Origin: Daejeonella sp. JGW-45
Lineage (GTDB): Bacteria; Bacteroidota; Bacteroidia; Sphingobacteriales; Sphingobacteriaceae
Assembly: GCF_029360805.1 (NCBI RefSeq)
Contig: NZ_JARKNC010000006.1
Coordinates: 64,199-128,198, forward strand
Direction of reading: 5' to 3'
DNA length: 64,000 nucleotides
In this document: one piece after another, positions 27,150 to 35,090 of the stretch
How positions within the stretch are numbered: position 1 is the stretch's first letter
How the letters are laid out: every line of letters starts with the position of its first letter
Translations under genes and position numbers: made by a program
The notes under the pieces: generated by a model
The model's input: the letters and a program-made list of their open reading frames with translations, nothing else
The model's database searches: none
Told to the model about the DNA's origin: nothing

Positions 27150-28397
27150 ATGAAGCGATTATTTTTAACCTTATCACTTGCTCTTCTTTGCTTTGGAGCT
27201 TATTCTCAGGCTTATACAACCTTGCTAAAAGGAGGACATTTGATTGACCCGAAGAACGGGATTAATAAATTAATGGATGTGGCCATTCAGGACGGCAAAA
27301 TTGCCGCGGTTGCAGCTAATATTGATCCTAAGCAAGCAAAGCAGGTAATTGATATTACCGGAAAGTACATTACTCCCGGATTGATAGACATTCACGGGCA
27401 CGTTTTTGCCGGCACAGATCATGATGGTCACCTGGAAAACGGGTTTGCATCCCTTCCAGCTGATGGTTTTACTTTTCGTGTTGGTGTGACTACGATTGTT
27501 GACGCCGGCGATGCGGGTGCTGAGACTTTCGAACTGTTTAAGAAGAATGTGATAGACAAATCGCAAACCCGCGTGCTGGCATTTTTGAACGTATCCAAAA
27601 AAGGAATGTATGGAGATGAAAATTCGTTGGAACAACAAAATAACAGTTTTTTTGATGCTCGTATGGCCGCGGACGTAGCCAAACACTACAAAGATCACAT
27701 CGTGGGGATAAAAGTGGCACATTACCATAAGTCAGACTGGGTTGCCGTTGATCGTGCAGTCGAGGCAGGTAAGCTTGCTGGTATGCCAATCATGGTTGAC
27801 TTTGGGGGTACCGTTCCTCGCTTATCATTGGAAGAGCTGTTCCTTAGAAAGATGCGTCCTGGTGATATCTTTACTCATACTTATGGAGAGCTTATCAAAA
27901 CTAAGGAGACCATAGTGGATATCCAGACAAAAAAGCTGATGCCATTTGTTCTCGAAGCCCGTAAACGAGGAATTATTTTTGATGTTGGCCATGGTGGCGG
28001 AAGTTTTACTTTCTCTCAAGCTATTCCGGCAACTCAGCAAGGCTTCTTTCCCGAAACCATTAGCACAGATCTACATACCGGCAGTATGAATTCAGCAATG
28101 AAGGACCAATTGAACGTAATGTCTAAATTCATGGCTATGAACATGCCTTTGGCAGATGCGGTTAAGGCAAGTACCTGGTCTGCAGCAAGGGCGATAAAAC
28201 GTGAAGAACTGGGGCATCTTTCTGTAGGCGCTATTGCAGATGTTACGGTACTGAACCTGCGTGAAGGGAAATTCGGGTTCTATGATGTAGCCAGATTCAA
28301 GAAAGAAGGCAAAAATCTACTGGAATGTGAAATGACTATAAAAGGAGGACGGATGGTTTATGACCTGAATGCCCTGTCTTTTCCACCAGCTAAATAG
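27150..28397 (+). CDS. Exported amidohydrolase, COG3964/EF_0837-like family, copy 2
   Basis: Paralogue of the enzyme at 24648 with the same length (415 aa) and a Sec signal peptide (about 1-20, FGAYSQ). Metal and active-site candidates: His82/His84 (IDIHGHVF), Lys188 (VGIKVAHYHK), Asp217 in MVDFGG in place of the usual strand-5 His, His243 (DIFTHTY), His281 in DVGHGG and Asp307 (ISTDLH). Unlike copy 1 it keeps His281, so it looks the more canonical of the two. It follows the PLP enzyme by 14 bp. Two diverged copies may handle different acyl groups or stereoisomers. Confidence 0.88.
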   Translation: MKRLFLTLSLALLCFGAYSQAYTTLLKGGHLIDPKNGINKLMDVAIQDGKIAAVAANIDPKQAKQVIDITGKYITPGLIDIHGHVFAGTDHDGHLENGFASLPADGFTFRVGVTTIVDAGDAGAETFELFKKNVIDKSQTRVLAFLNVSKKGMYGDENSLEQQNNSFFDARMAADVAKHYKDHIVGIKVAHYHKSDWVAVDRAVEAGKLAGMPIMVDFGGTVPRLSLEELFLRKMRPGDIFTHTYGELIKTKETIVDIQTKKLMPFVLEARKRGIIFDVGHGGGSFTFSQAIPATQQGFFPETISTDLHTGSMNSAMKDQLNVMSKFMAMNMPLADAVKASTWSAARAIKREELGHLSVGAIADVTVLNLREGKFGFYDVARFKKEGKNLLECEMTIKGGRMVYDLNALSFPPAK

Positions 28398-28467
28398 TAT
28401 AATCAAAACGTCGACCTGCTTACTGTGGGAATTCGCAACAAAGAACAACAGAATAAATAAATAAATG

Positions 28468-28540
28468 AAACCTGAGCTTATTGCTTACACACGTACACGG
28501 CACAAATAAGCTCGTGCAAGGTTTGTCCGCAGTGCGGATT
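28468..28540 (+). promoter_or_regulatory. Nested inverted repeats upstream of the RidA gene
   Basis: GAGCTTATT (28474-28482) pairs perfectly with AATAAGCTC (28505-28513), flanked by an outer AAACCT (28468-28473)/AGGTTT (28519-28524) pair. A short CCGCA/TGCGG palindrome follows. The 161-bp gap separates the amidohydrolase and RidA genes. It could be a terminator remnant, an attenuator or a small dispersed element; no T-run follows the main stem directly. Confidence 0.45.
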
Positions 28541-28558
28541 TAAAAATATTATATACTT

Positions 28559-29098
28559 ATGAAAAATCATTTCACAGCAGTCCTTTTTATACTCTTAACA
28601 TCTATTCTTGCTTTTAGTTCGGCAAATGCCCAATCGGTAGATCCCGAAACCAGGATAAAGGAGCTGGGAATTACACTGCGCGTTCCTGGGCCGCCTACAG
28701 CAAATTTTGTCGGTGCCGTTCGGGTTGGCAACCTGGTGTATTTGTCAGGACAAGGCCCCCTCAAAGCAGACGGGAAATACATGATAGGAAAAGTAGGGAA
28801 GGAAGTGAATTTTGAGCAGGCTAAATATGCAGCCCGCTTAACCGGTATCAGTCTGCTGGAAGCACTCAGGGCTAGCATTGGTAATCTAAATAATGTAAAG
28901 CGTATAGTAAAGGTATTGGGTATGGTCAACGCTGTACCTGAATTTGATAACCATTCGCAGGTGATCAATGGATTTTCAGATCTGATGGTCGAGGTATTCG
29001 GAGAAAACGGAAAACACGCCCGTTCGGCGATAGGACTGGGATCGTTGCCGCGAAACATCCCGGTCGAGATCGAGATGATTGTTGAACTTAAGGACTAA
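28559..29098 (+). CDS. Secreted RidA (YjgF/YER057c/UK114) family protein
   Basis: RidA-type enamine/imine deaminase of 179 aa with a Sec signal peptide (about 1-25, SSANAQ), so periplasmic rather than cytosolic. The mature part is a complete RidA domain: VYLSGQGPL (60-68), then RSAIGLGSLPRNIPVEIE, which keeps the Arg (Arg155) and downstream acidic residue (Glu172) associated with deaminase activity. RidA proteins hydrolyse reactive 2-aminoacrylate-type products of PLP-dependent lyases. Its place between the amidohydrolase/PLP block and the second PLP gene fits that role in the same compartment. Confidence 0.9.
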   Translation: MKNHFTAVLFILLTSILAFSSANAQSVDPETRIKELGITLRVPGPPTANFVGAVRVGNLVYLSGQGPLKADGKYMIGKVGKEVNFEQAKYAARLTGISLLEALRASIGNLNNVKRIVKVLGMVNAVPEFDNHSQVINGFSDLMVEVFGENGKHARSAIGLGSLPRNIPVEIEMIVELKD

Positions 29099-29122
29099 TT
29101 TTTTAATTATTTATTCGGCTGA

Positions 29123-29218
29123 TAAAGATATTTTCCTTCACACTAACCCTGTTTTTCTGCCCACTTGTCTTAAGTACTATAGTGGGGGTAAACACTTTCC
29201 TCCTCAAGAATGAAGATT
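29123..29218 (+). promoter_or_regulatory. Duplicated fecR-type upstream region before PLP gene 2
   Basis: TAAAGATATTTTC, ACTAACCCTGTTTTT and CTTGTCTTAAGTACTATAGTGGG align in order and spacing with 9624-9721, the region before fecR A. CCCACT and AGTGGG inside it can also form a hairpin. It probably still works as a promoter/leader, now for the downstream PLP enzyme and symporter. Confidence 0.5.
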
Positions 29219-29287
29219 ATGTCCATTCGTAGAATTTAGTATCTTTTTCAACAGCCCGTTAATAAAATAGACACGAAGACTATAGCC
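29219..29287 (+). pseudogene. Decayed fecR 5' fragment
   Basis: The 69 bp from the ATG at 29219 read MSIRRI, stop, YLFQQPVNKIDTKT, against MSIHRFKYLFQRFVDKSASK at the start of FecR A. The DNA match continues from the conserved upstream region without a break. The fragment is in frame with the PLP gene start at 29288, but the internal TAG prevents fusion. It looks like the scar of a fecR gene that was deleted or replaced. Confidence 0.7.
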
Positions 29288-30520
29288 ATGAAACGTAGAG
29301 ACGTCATTAAATTATTATCCGCTGCGCCAATTGCCGGCGGATTGATGAGTGCCATTCCAATTCATTCTGCATCAGCCGCTGAGGCGGCAGTTCCAGTAGC
29401 CGCGCGGGACCTTTTTAAAGAACTCGGACTTAAGACATTTATTAATGCATCGTGTGTATGCACGAGTCTAACTGCTTCTCTAATGCCACCTGAGGTTACC
29501 CAGGCAATTTCAAAAGGGGCGGAAGAATTTGTGTTATTGAATGATGTCTTAGATAAAGTCGGGGAAAAGATCGCAGAATTATGTCACGCGGAAGCAGCCA
29601 CCGTTACCGCGGGATGTTGGTCAGCATTGGTACAGGGCCTCGCAGGGGCCATGACCGGAATGGACCGTGCAAAAGTAATGCAGCTTCCAAATGTGGATGG
29701 AATGAAATCTGAAGTGATCCTTCAGAAATCGCATGCGAACGGCTATCATCAGGCACTAAAGAATACAGGCGCTACTCTAATAATTGTTGAAACTCTTCAA
29801 GAGGTTGAGGCGGCTATCAATGAAAAAACTGCCATGCTATGGTTCCTGAACAGGGAATTGAACAAGGGACAAATAAAATATGATCAGTGGATTGCCTTGG
29901 GTAGAAAACATAAGATACCAACCATGATTGATATTGCTTCCGATGCACATCCGGTAGATAATCTTTGGAAATTTAACGATATGGGTTTCGACCTGGTAGC
30001 TATCTCGGGAGGCAAAGCGATGAGGGGCCCGCAAAGCACCGGCATCCTCATGGGCAAGAAGGATCTGATTGCTGCAGCGCGTTTAAGTGCACCGCCAAAC
30101 AGCGGTATTTGCCGCGGGCATAAAGTGAATAAAGAGGAGATACTTGCGATGTATGTTGCGCTGGAGAGGCACATTAAGATGGATCATGTTAAGGAATGGA
30201 AGGCATGGGAAGATAGTATGGCCGTTGTCGTAAATACAATAAAAAATATCAAGGGGGTGAAGACCGAGGTGTTTATCCCGGAAATTGCTAACTATACCCC
30301 GACCTTGCATCTCTCATGGGATCCTGGTATTATTAAAATGACGGGAAAGGATCTTAAACAACGTTTGTGGAACGGGGACCCAGGTATCGAAGTTATGGGC
30401 GGCGGCACCATGGGCGGAAAAAAGGATGGGATTGAGCTATCCGTGTGGCAGCTGAAACCAGGCCAGGATAAAATTGTAGCTACTCGGGTTAAAGAGGAAT
30501 TACAGAAAGCATCGGTTTAG
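29288..30520 (+). CDS. Tat-exported SelA/DgaE-like PLP-dependent enzyme, copy 2
   Basis: Paralogue of the enzyme at 25921, 410 aa, with a twin-arginine-type signal (RRDVIK, residues 3-8, then SAAPIAGGLMSAIPIHSASA). The PLP Lys is Lys243 in AISGGKAMRGPQS, with MIDIASD before it. Compared with copy 1 it differs near the substrate side (FINASCVCTSLTAS versus FINAAGNYTAMTGS) and has a Gly-rich insert near the C-terminus (VMGGGTMGGKKDG), so specificity may differ. It is preceded by a fecR remnant and followed 24 bp later by a symporter, suggesting that its product is imported. Confidence 0.87.
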   Translation: MKRRDVIKLLSAAPIAGGLMSAIPIHSASAAEAAVPVAARDLFKELGLKTFINASCVCTSLTASLMPPEVTQAISKGAEEFVLLNDVLDKVGEKIAELCHAEAATVTAGCWSALVQGLAGAMTGMDRAKVMQLPNVDGMKSEVILQKSHANGYHQALKNTGATLIIVETLQEVEAAINEKTAMLWFLNRELNKGQIKYDQWIALGRKHKIPTMIDIASDAHPVDNLWKFNDMGFDLVAISGGKAMRGPQSTGILMGKKDLIAAARLSAPPNSGICRGHKVNKEEILAMYVALERHIKMDHVKEWKAWEDSMAVVVNTIKNIKGVKTEVFIPEIANYTPTLHLSWDPGIIKMTGKDLKQRLWNGDPGIEVMGGGTMGGKKDGIELSVWQLKPGQDKIVATRVKEELQKASV

Positions 30521-30544
30521 TTATTACGTTATTGTTTCGATTCT

Positions 30545-31663
30545 ATGAATAAAATTCTTCTTTCCAGGGTTCTTCTGGGACTTTCTATACTGAGCCTTCT
30601 GATTTCAGTTTACTTGGCTTCCAACGGCGATATTGCTTTTGCAGGACCATTTGTAATCGCTTTTCTGTTATTGCTTGCAATAAGTTTTAGGGGCTTCCCT
30701 GCTCTGCGAGGGCTGACATTTACAACAACTATACTTGCCGTAGTCGCCACTTCCTTGTATTATCCCCAGTATTTTAAAGAATATAATGGCTTCGAATTCG
30801 CAACTCTGATCACCCCGCTTATCCAGGTTATTATGTTTGGGATGGGCTGTTCTATGGGCCTTAAAGATTTTATTGCCTTAGCTAAATCGCCTAAATCGGT
30901 GGTTGTGGGCGTCATTGGCCAATACACGATCATGCCCTTACTTGGCTTTGCATTGGCAAGTTTCACTGAGTTTCCTTCCGAGATTTCTGCCGGAATCATA
31001 CTGTTGGGGTGTGCTCCTACATCTGTTACAGCCAGTGTTATGTGTTATCTGGCCAAGGCAAATGTTGTTTTAGCTATCACCATAACCGCTATCACTACAT
31101 TACTCGCACCATTTCTCATTCCTCTGCTCATGAAAGTCCTTGCGGGCGGGTTCATAGAAATAAACGTAATGGAAATGATGTGGGGAATTATTAAGATGGT
31201 ATTCATCCCAATTGGTGCCGGATTGATTTTTAACAAATTTCTGCATGGAAAAGCAAAATGGCTTGATGATTCAATGCCGCTGGTTTCCATGATAGGTGTG
31301 GCATTTATCGTTGCCATAATTATGGCTGCGGGGAGAGACAGTATCCTTAACATCGGAATTGAATTGATTGTTGTTGTTTTTTTGTTAATCCTTTTAGGTT
31401 TTTTCTTTGGTTACTGGTTAGCAAGGCTTTTCAAACTATCAGAAGATGACTGCCGTACCATTTCTATTACGACGGGAACGCAGAACGCAGGGCTTGTTTC
31501 AGGAATTGCGAAGGTTATGGGAAAGATAGCAACCGTGGGGTTGGCTACAGCTGTTTGCGGGCCAATTATGGGTTTCTTGTCATCGATTCTTGCATCATAT
31601 TGGAACAGTAATCCGCCCCGGACTGAAGATTTGGAAGAAAGGCCGGAAGCCCAGGTCGCTTAA
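30545..31663 (+). CDS. Bile acid:sodium symporter (BASS) family transporter
   Basis: Inner-membrane protein of 372 aa with about ten hydrophobic segments. The core is of the SBF/BASS type: GMGCSMGLKDF (N-terminal repeat), GCAPTSVTASVMCYLAKANVVLA (re-entrant region, where the usual Pro-Gly-Gly is Pro-Thr-Ser), and TTGTQNAGLVSGIA in the second repeat. Family members move organic anions with sodium, including pyruvate and other 2-oxo acids, and belong to the same superfamily as the 2-keto-3-deoxygluconate permease KdgT. Placement after the PLP enzyme suggests uptake of the oxo-acid product; bile acids are an unlikely substrate here. Confidence 0.88.
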   Translation: MNKILLSRVLLGLSILSLLISVYLASNGDIAFAGPFVIAFLLLLAISFRGFPALRGLTFTTTILAVVATSLYYPQYFKEYNGFEFATLITPLIQVIMFGMGCSMGLKDFIALAKSPKSVVVGVIGQYTIMPLLGFALASFTEFPSEISAGIILLGCAPTSVTASVMCYLAKANVVLAITITAITTLLAPFLIPLLMKVLAGGFIEINVMEMMWGIIKMVFIPIGAGLIFNKFLHGKAKWLDDSMPLVSMIGVAFIVAIIMAAGRDSILNIGIELIVVVFLLILLGFFFGYWLARLFKLSEDDCRTISITTGTQNAGLVSGIAKVMGKIATVGLATAVCGPIMGFLSSILASYWNSNPPRTEDLEERPEAQVA

Positions 31664-31692
31664 TTTTTAATATTAATATTGATTAACACTTT

Positions 31693-33165
31693 ATGTCTTT
31701 TAGAATAGCTCTCCTCGGGATTTATCACGAGTCAAACACCTTTGTCCCCGAGGCAACCGTATCCGCCGATTTTATAAACGGACATTATTTAAAGGGCGAT
31801 GCGATAAGGAAAGAATATCAAACGGCTCATAACGAAATAGGTGGCATGATGGAGGTGATGGACCGGGAAGGGATGGAAATTGTTCCCGTCATGTACGCTT
31901 CTGCCACGCCAGGTGGTACAATTTCTGCAAATACCTATAGCAGCCTGTTATCTAATATGATGGACGAACTGGAGAAAGTTCTGCCGGTTGATGCCTGTCT
32001 GGTCATTCCACATGGAGCTGGTGTTTCCGAGGAATTCCCCGATATGGATGGGCATTGGTTAAGCCTTCTCAGGAAAAAGGTAGGCAAGTCTGTTCCAATT
32101 TTTGGAACTCTTGATTTACATGCTAACGTTAGTCCTCTGATGGTATCGTCTACCAATGCACTGGTAGCCTATAAACAAAATCCCCATGTCGATATGAGGC
32201 AACGGGGTGTTGAAGCCGCGAATTTGCTGGTACAATTCTTAAAGGGTAATACCAACCCGGTTCAGGTATTGGTGCAGCTTCCGTTGGCCATTAGTATTGA
32301 ACAGCAGTTAACCGCTCACGAACCATGCAAAAGCCTTTATGCTTACGCTGATGAATTAAGCTCCGACCCCGAGATATTATCTTTGAGTATTCAGCACGGC
32401 TTTCCTTATGCTGATGTGGAGGAAATGGGAACTTCTATTATCGTCGTAGCAAACGGAAACCACGATAAAGCTCGTGACACTGCCAGGAAACTGGAGAAAT
32501 ATATCCTCGACAGAAAGGAAAGTTTTGTCGGCCATAAAAATGATATACCATCCTCTTTAAACTTAATAGATAAAAGTGAAAAGCCAGTTTTATTACTCGA
32601 TATGGGTGATAATGTAGGCGGCGGCGGCCCTGCAAATAATTGCTGCCTGCTCGAAGCTTTTGAAGAAAGCAAAAAATACAAGTATTTTGTTTGTATCTAT
32701 GACCCAGAGGCGGTGCGTCTGGCTGAAAGCCATCAGCCCGGTGAAGCGTTTGAATTAACCATAATCGGTACTGGAAAAAATGGTGTCAAAACTTACCGGC
32801 CAAAGGTAAAGCTCGTTCGCATAACGAATGGCGACTTCCAGGAAAGTAATCCCCGTCATGGCGGGCAGATCAATTTCAGGATGGGAAAAACTGCGGTTGT
32901 CAGCACAGAAGAGGGGAGCGTGATCATGCTCACGTCCTTAAGAGTGATGCCTTTCAGCCTTCAGCAATTGATCTCCCAGGGTGTTAATCCCGCCGATTTT
33001 GACGCGATTGTCGCCAAAGGGGTGAACGCGCCGATAGCGGCATATGCTCCCGTCTGTCCAACAGTTATTCAAGTAAACACACCTGGTGTAACTCAGGCCG
33101 ACATGACCCTTTTCAAATACAAGCACAGACGAAAGCCATTGTTCCCCTTTGAGCAAGAACTTTAA
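31693..33165 (+). CDS. M81 family (MlrC-like) metallopeptidase
   Basis: Protein of 490 aa matching the MlrC-like family: IALLGIYHESNTF at the N-terminus, VIPHGAGVSEEFPDMDGHWL, GTLDLHANVS (probable metal ligands Asp and His), VAYKQNPHVDMRQRG, and a C-terminal domain with LLLDMGDNVGGGGP. No signal peptide is seen, so it is probably cytosolic. MlrC itself hydrolyses linearised microcystin, but most members have no known substrate, and no mlrA or mlrB is present. In this island it may cleave an amide bond in an imported intermediate. It lies 29 bp after the symporter gene. Confidence 0.88.
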   Translation: MSFRIALLGIYHESNTFVPEATVSADFINGHYLKGDAIRKEYQTAHNEIGGMMEVMDREGMEIVPVMYASATPGGTISANTYSSLLSNMMDELEKVLPVDACLVIPHGAGVSEEFPDMDGHWLSLLRKKVGKSVPIFGTLDLHANVSPLMVSSTNALVAYKQNPHVDMRQRGVEAANLLVQFLKGNTNPVQVLVQLPLAISIEQQLTAHEPCKSLYAYADELSSDPEILSLSIQHGFPYADVEEMGTSIIVVANGNHDKARDTARKLEKYILDRKESFVGHKNDIPSSLNLIDKSEKPVLLLDMGDNVGGGGPANNCCLLEAFEESKKYKYFVCIYDPEAVRLAESHQPGEAFELTIIGTGKNGVKTYRPKVKLVRITNGDFQESNPRHGGQINFRMGKTAVVSTEEGSVIMLTSLRVMPFSLQQLISQGVNPADFDAIVAKGVNAPIAAYAPVCPTVIQVNTPGVTQADMTLFKYKHRRKPLFPFEQEL

Positions 33166-33200
33166 ATTTACTTTCCCCGTGAAGATTTTAACTATCTATT

Positions 33201-35000
33201 ATGTATAAAAAAGAAAACACCTTAAACCGGAGCAAGAGGATTTTTCTGATTGCCGGACTTGCATCTTTACTTCTATTAGCAAATGTCAATGTGCAGGGCC
33301 AGGCTGCAAAGGACAATCTTCGTCCTGCCGCGCTCGGAAAGAACGGCATGGTTGCGACAGCAAATCCTCTTGCGACCTTAGCCGGCCAGAAAATTCTAGT
33401 GAAAGGCGGAAATGCTATCGATGCAATTGTGGCCGCTGCCGCGTCACTGAATGCCGCTGAACCTTATATGTCAGGCACCGCCGGAGTAGGATATATGCTT
33501 TTTTACTCAGCAAAAGAAAACCGCGTCAGATCTCTCGTTTTCGGAGGATGGGTACCTGAGTCTTTCAAGATTACCAGGTTTAAGAAAGATCCCAGAGTTG
33601 CTGATGGTGCCGGTCACGGCGCCATGGAAACTATCGGACCACGTATAGCCGCTGTTCCCGGTAACCTTGCTGGATGGGACAGAGCTTTAAAAGATTATGG
33701 TACCATGTCTCTTTCTGAAGTTTTTGAGAGCGCTATCGACTATCTTGACAATGGGGTTCCAATTACAGAGTTTGATCAAGCTATGTGGGCAGGAACCGTG
33801 GCCCGGATAGCTCCCCACGCAGAATCCAGGAAAATCTACCTCAAAAATGATAAGGACCCTTATGTTATAGGAGATGTGTTTACTAATAAACCGCTGGCGA
33901 AAACCATGAAGAGAATCGCTGCAGAAGGAATCGATGTTTTCTATAAAGGCGAGATTGCTAAAGAGATGTCAGATGCTTTTGCGCGCGATGGCGGATTTAT
34001 TACACAGAAAGATTTAGCATCGGTGCCCGGCAGAGTCCAGTGGACTGATCCGATTTCTATTAAGTACAGAGATTATACGGTTTACAATAATCCTCCGCCG
34101 GGAATGGGTATACAGCAACTCCAGGTGCTGAAGATCATGGAAGGTTTTGACCTGAAAAAGATGGGGCACAACAGCGTAGAATACCTGGCTCACCTGCTTG
34201 AGGCAAATTATCTTAGCAGGATAGATACCGATAAGCATATAGGAGACCCTAAATTCGTTTCCGTTCCTGTAGAGATGCTGTTATCAGATGCTTATATCTC
34301 AAAACAAAGAGAAAGGGTGGTAGCGCGCGTAAAAGAGCGTATGGCAGGTATGTCCAATAAGAGCTCCCAGAATCTGATTTCTGATCCTCAGGATCCCGCC
34401 AGTTTAAGTAAATATAAGTATGCCACAACCAGCCTTTCAGCAGTAGATAAATGGGGTAATGCCGTTGTCATTATCCAAACGCACGGCGGAGGTTTTGGCT
34501 GTGGATATGTAGCCGGAAACACTGGCGTCGTGTTTAACAGCGCTCTAGACTGGATGTCGGCTGAACAAGGCCTTGCTAACAGCGTTGTTCCCGGTAAAGC
34601 TGTGGGATGGTGTATAGGCGGCATGCTGCAATTTCATAAAGATGGTAAACCTCAGTTGATTGTAGGTTCGCCAGGTAGTTTTGGAATTCTTCAATCCGTA
34701 CCCCAGGTGGCTATGAATGCCATCGATTTTGGGATGAACATTCAGGATGCCATCAGTGCGCCGCGTTTTCGCTGGAAGGATGAACTGGGCTCCGTGCCTG
34801 CAAAGGAGTTAATAATGGAAACCCGTGTTCCGGCTCCGGTGATCAAATCTCTAAGAGAAATGGGATATGTCATTGACACCAGTCTTGGAGATTGGTCTAT
34901 GACTGTCGGCGGTGCTCAGGGTGTGAGCATCGATCGTAAAACCGGTTGGTTTATGGGCGGTGCAGATTTGCGAAGAAATGGATATGCAGTTGGCTGGTGA
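33201..35000 (+). CDS. Gamma-glutamyltransferase-like Ntn hydrolase, divergent
   Basis: Exported protein of 599 aa (signal about 1-34, ending NVQGQ) with the GGT fold: KGGNAIDAIVAAAASLN, the autoprocessing site and nucleophile at Thr409 (TTSLSAVDKWGNAV), and GSPGSFGI. Two glutamate-recognition elements of classical GGT look absent: FREMAP, whose Arg binds the alpha-carboxylate, reads FGGWVP (residues 114-119), and the Ser-Ser-Met segment reads GKAVGWCIGGML. It is probably a processed amidase with a different acyl specificity rather than a true glutathione-type GGT. It lies 35 bp after the M81 gene and is likely co-transcribed. Confidence 0.85.
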   Translation: MYKKENTLNRSKRIFLIAGLASLLLLANVNVQGQAAKDNLRPAALGKNGMVATANPLATLAGQKILVKGGNAIDAIVAAAASLNAAEPYMSGTAGVGYMLFYSAKENRVRSLVFGGWVPESFKITRFKKDPRVADGAGHGAMETIGPRIAAVPGNLAGWDRALKDYGTMSLSEVFESAIDYLDNGVPITEFDQAMWAGTVARIAPHAESRKIYLKNDKDPYVIGDVFTNKPLAKTMKRIAAEGIDVFYKGEIAKEMSDAFARDGGFITQKDLASVPGRVQWTDPISIKYRDYTVYNNPPPGMGIQQLQVLKIMEGFDLKKMGHNSVEYLAHLLEANYLSRIDTDKHIGDPKFVSVPVEMLLSDAYISKQRERVVARVKERMAGMSNKSSQNLISDPQDPASLSKYKYATTSLSAVDKWGNAVVIIQTHGGGFGCGYVAGNTGVVFNSALDWMSAEQGLANSVVPGKAVGWCIGGMLQFHKDGKPQLIVGSPGSFGILQSVPQVAMNAIDFGMNIQDAISAPRFRWKDELGSVPAKELIMETRVPAPVIKSLREMGYVIDTSLGDWSMTVGGAQGVSIDRKTGWFMGGADLRRNGYAVGW

Positions 35001-35090
35001 TTTTTTTCGAGCATTAATTGGAACGGTATAAATATATAATAACCCGTATGAGTTTGTAACTCACAACATGTGGGACCAAGAATATAAATT

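Noticed and set aside
30545-31663. Bile acid transport
   Set aside because: The family name is historical; BASS proteins move many organic anions and the context is an oxo-acid or sugar-acid pathway.
31693-33165. Microcystin degradation (MlrC annotation)
   Set aside because: Only the broad M81 family is supported; no mlrA, mlrB or mlrD homologues are nearby, and the family is common in bacteria that do not degrade microcystin.
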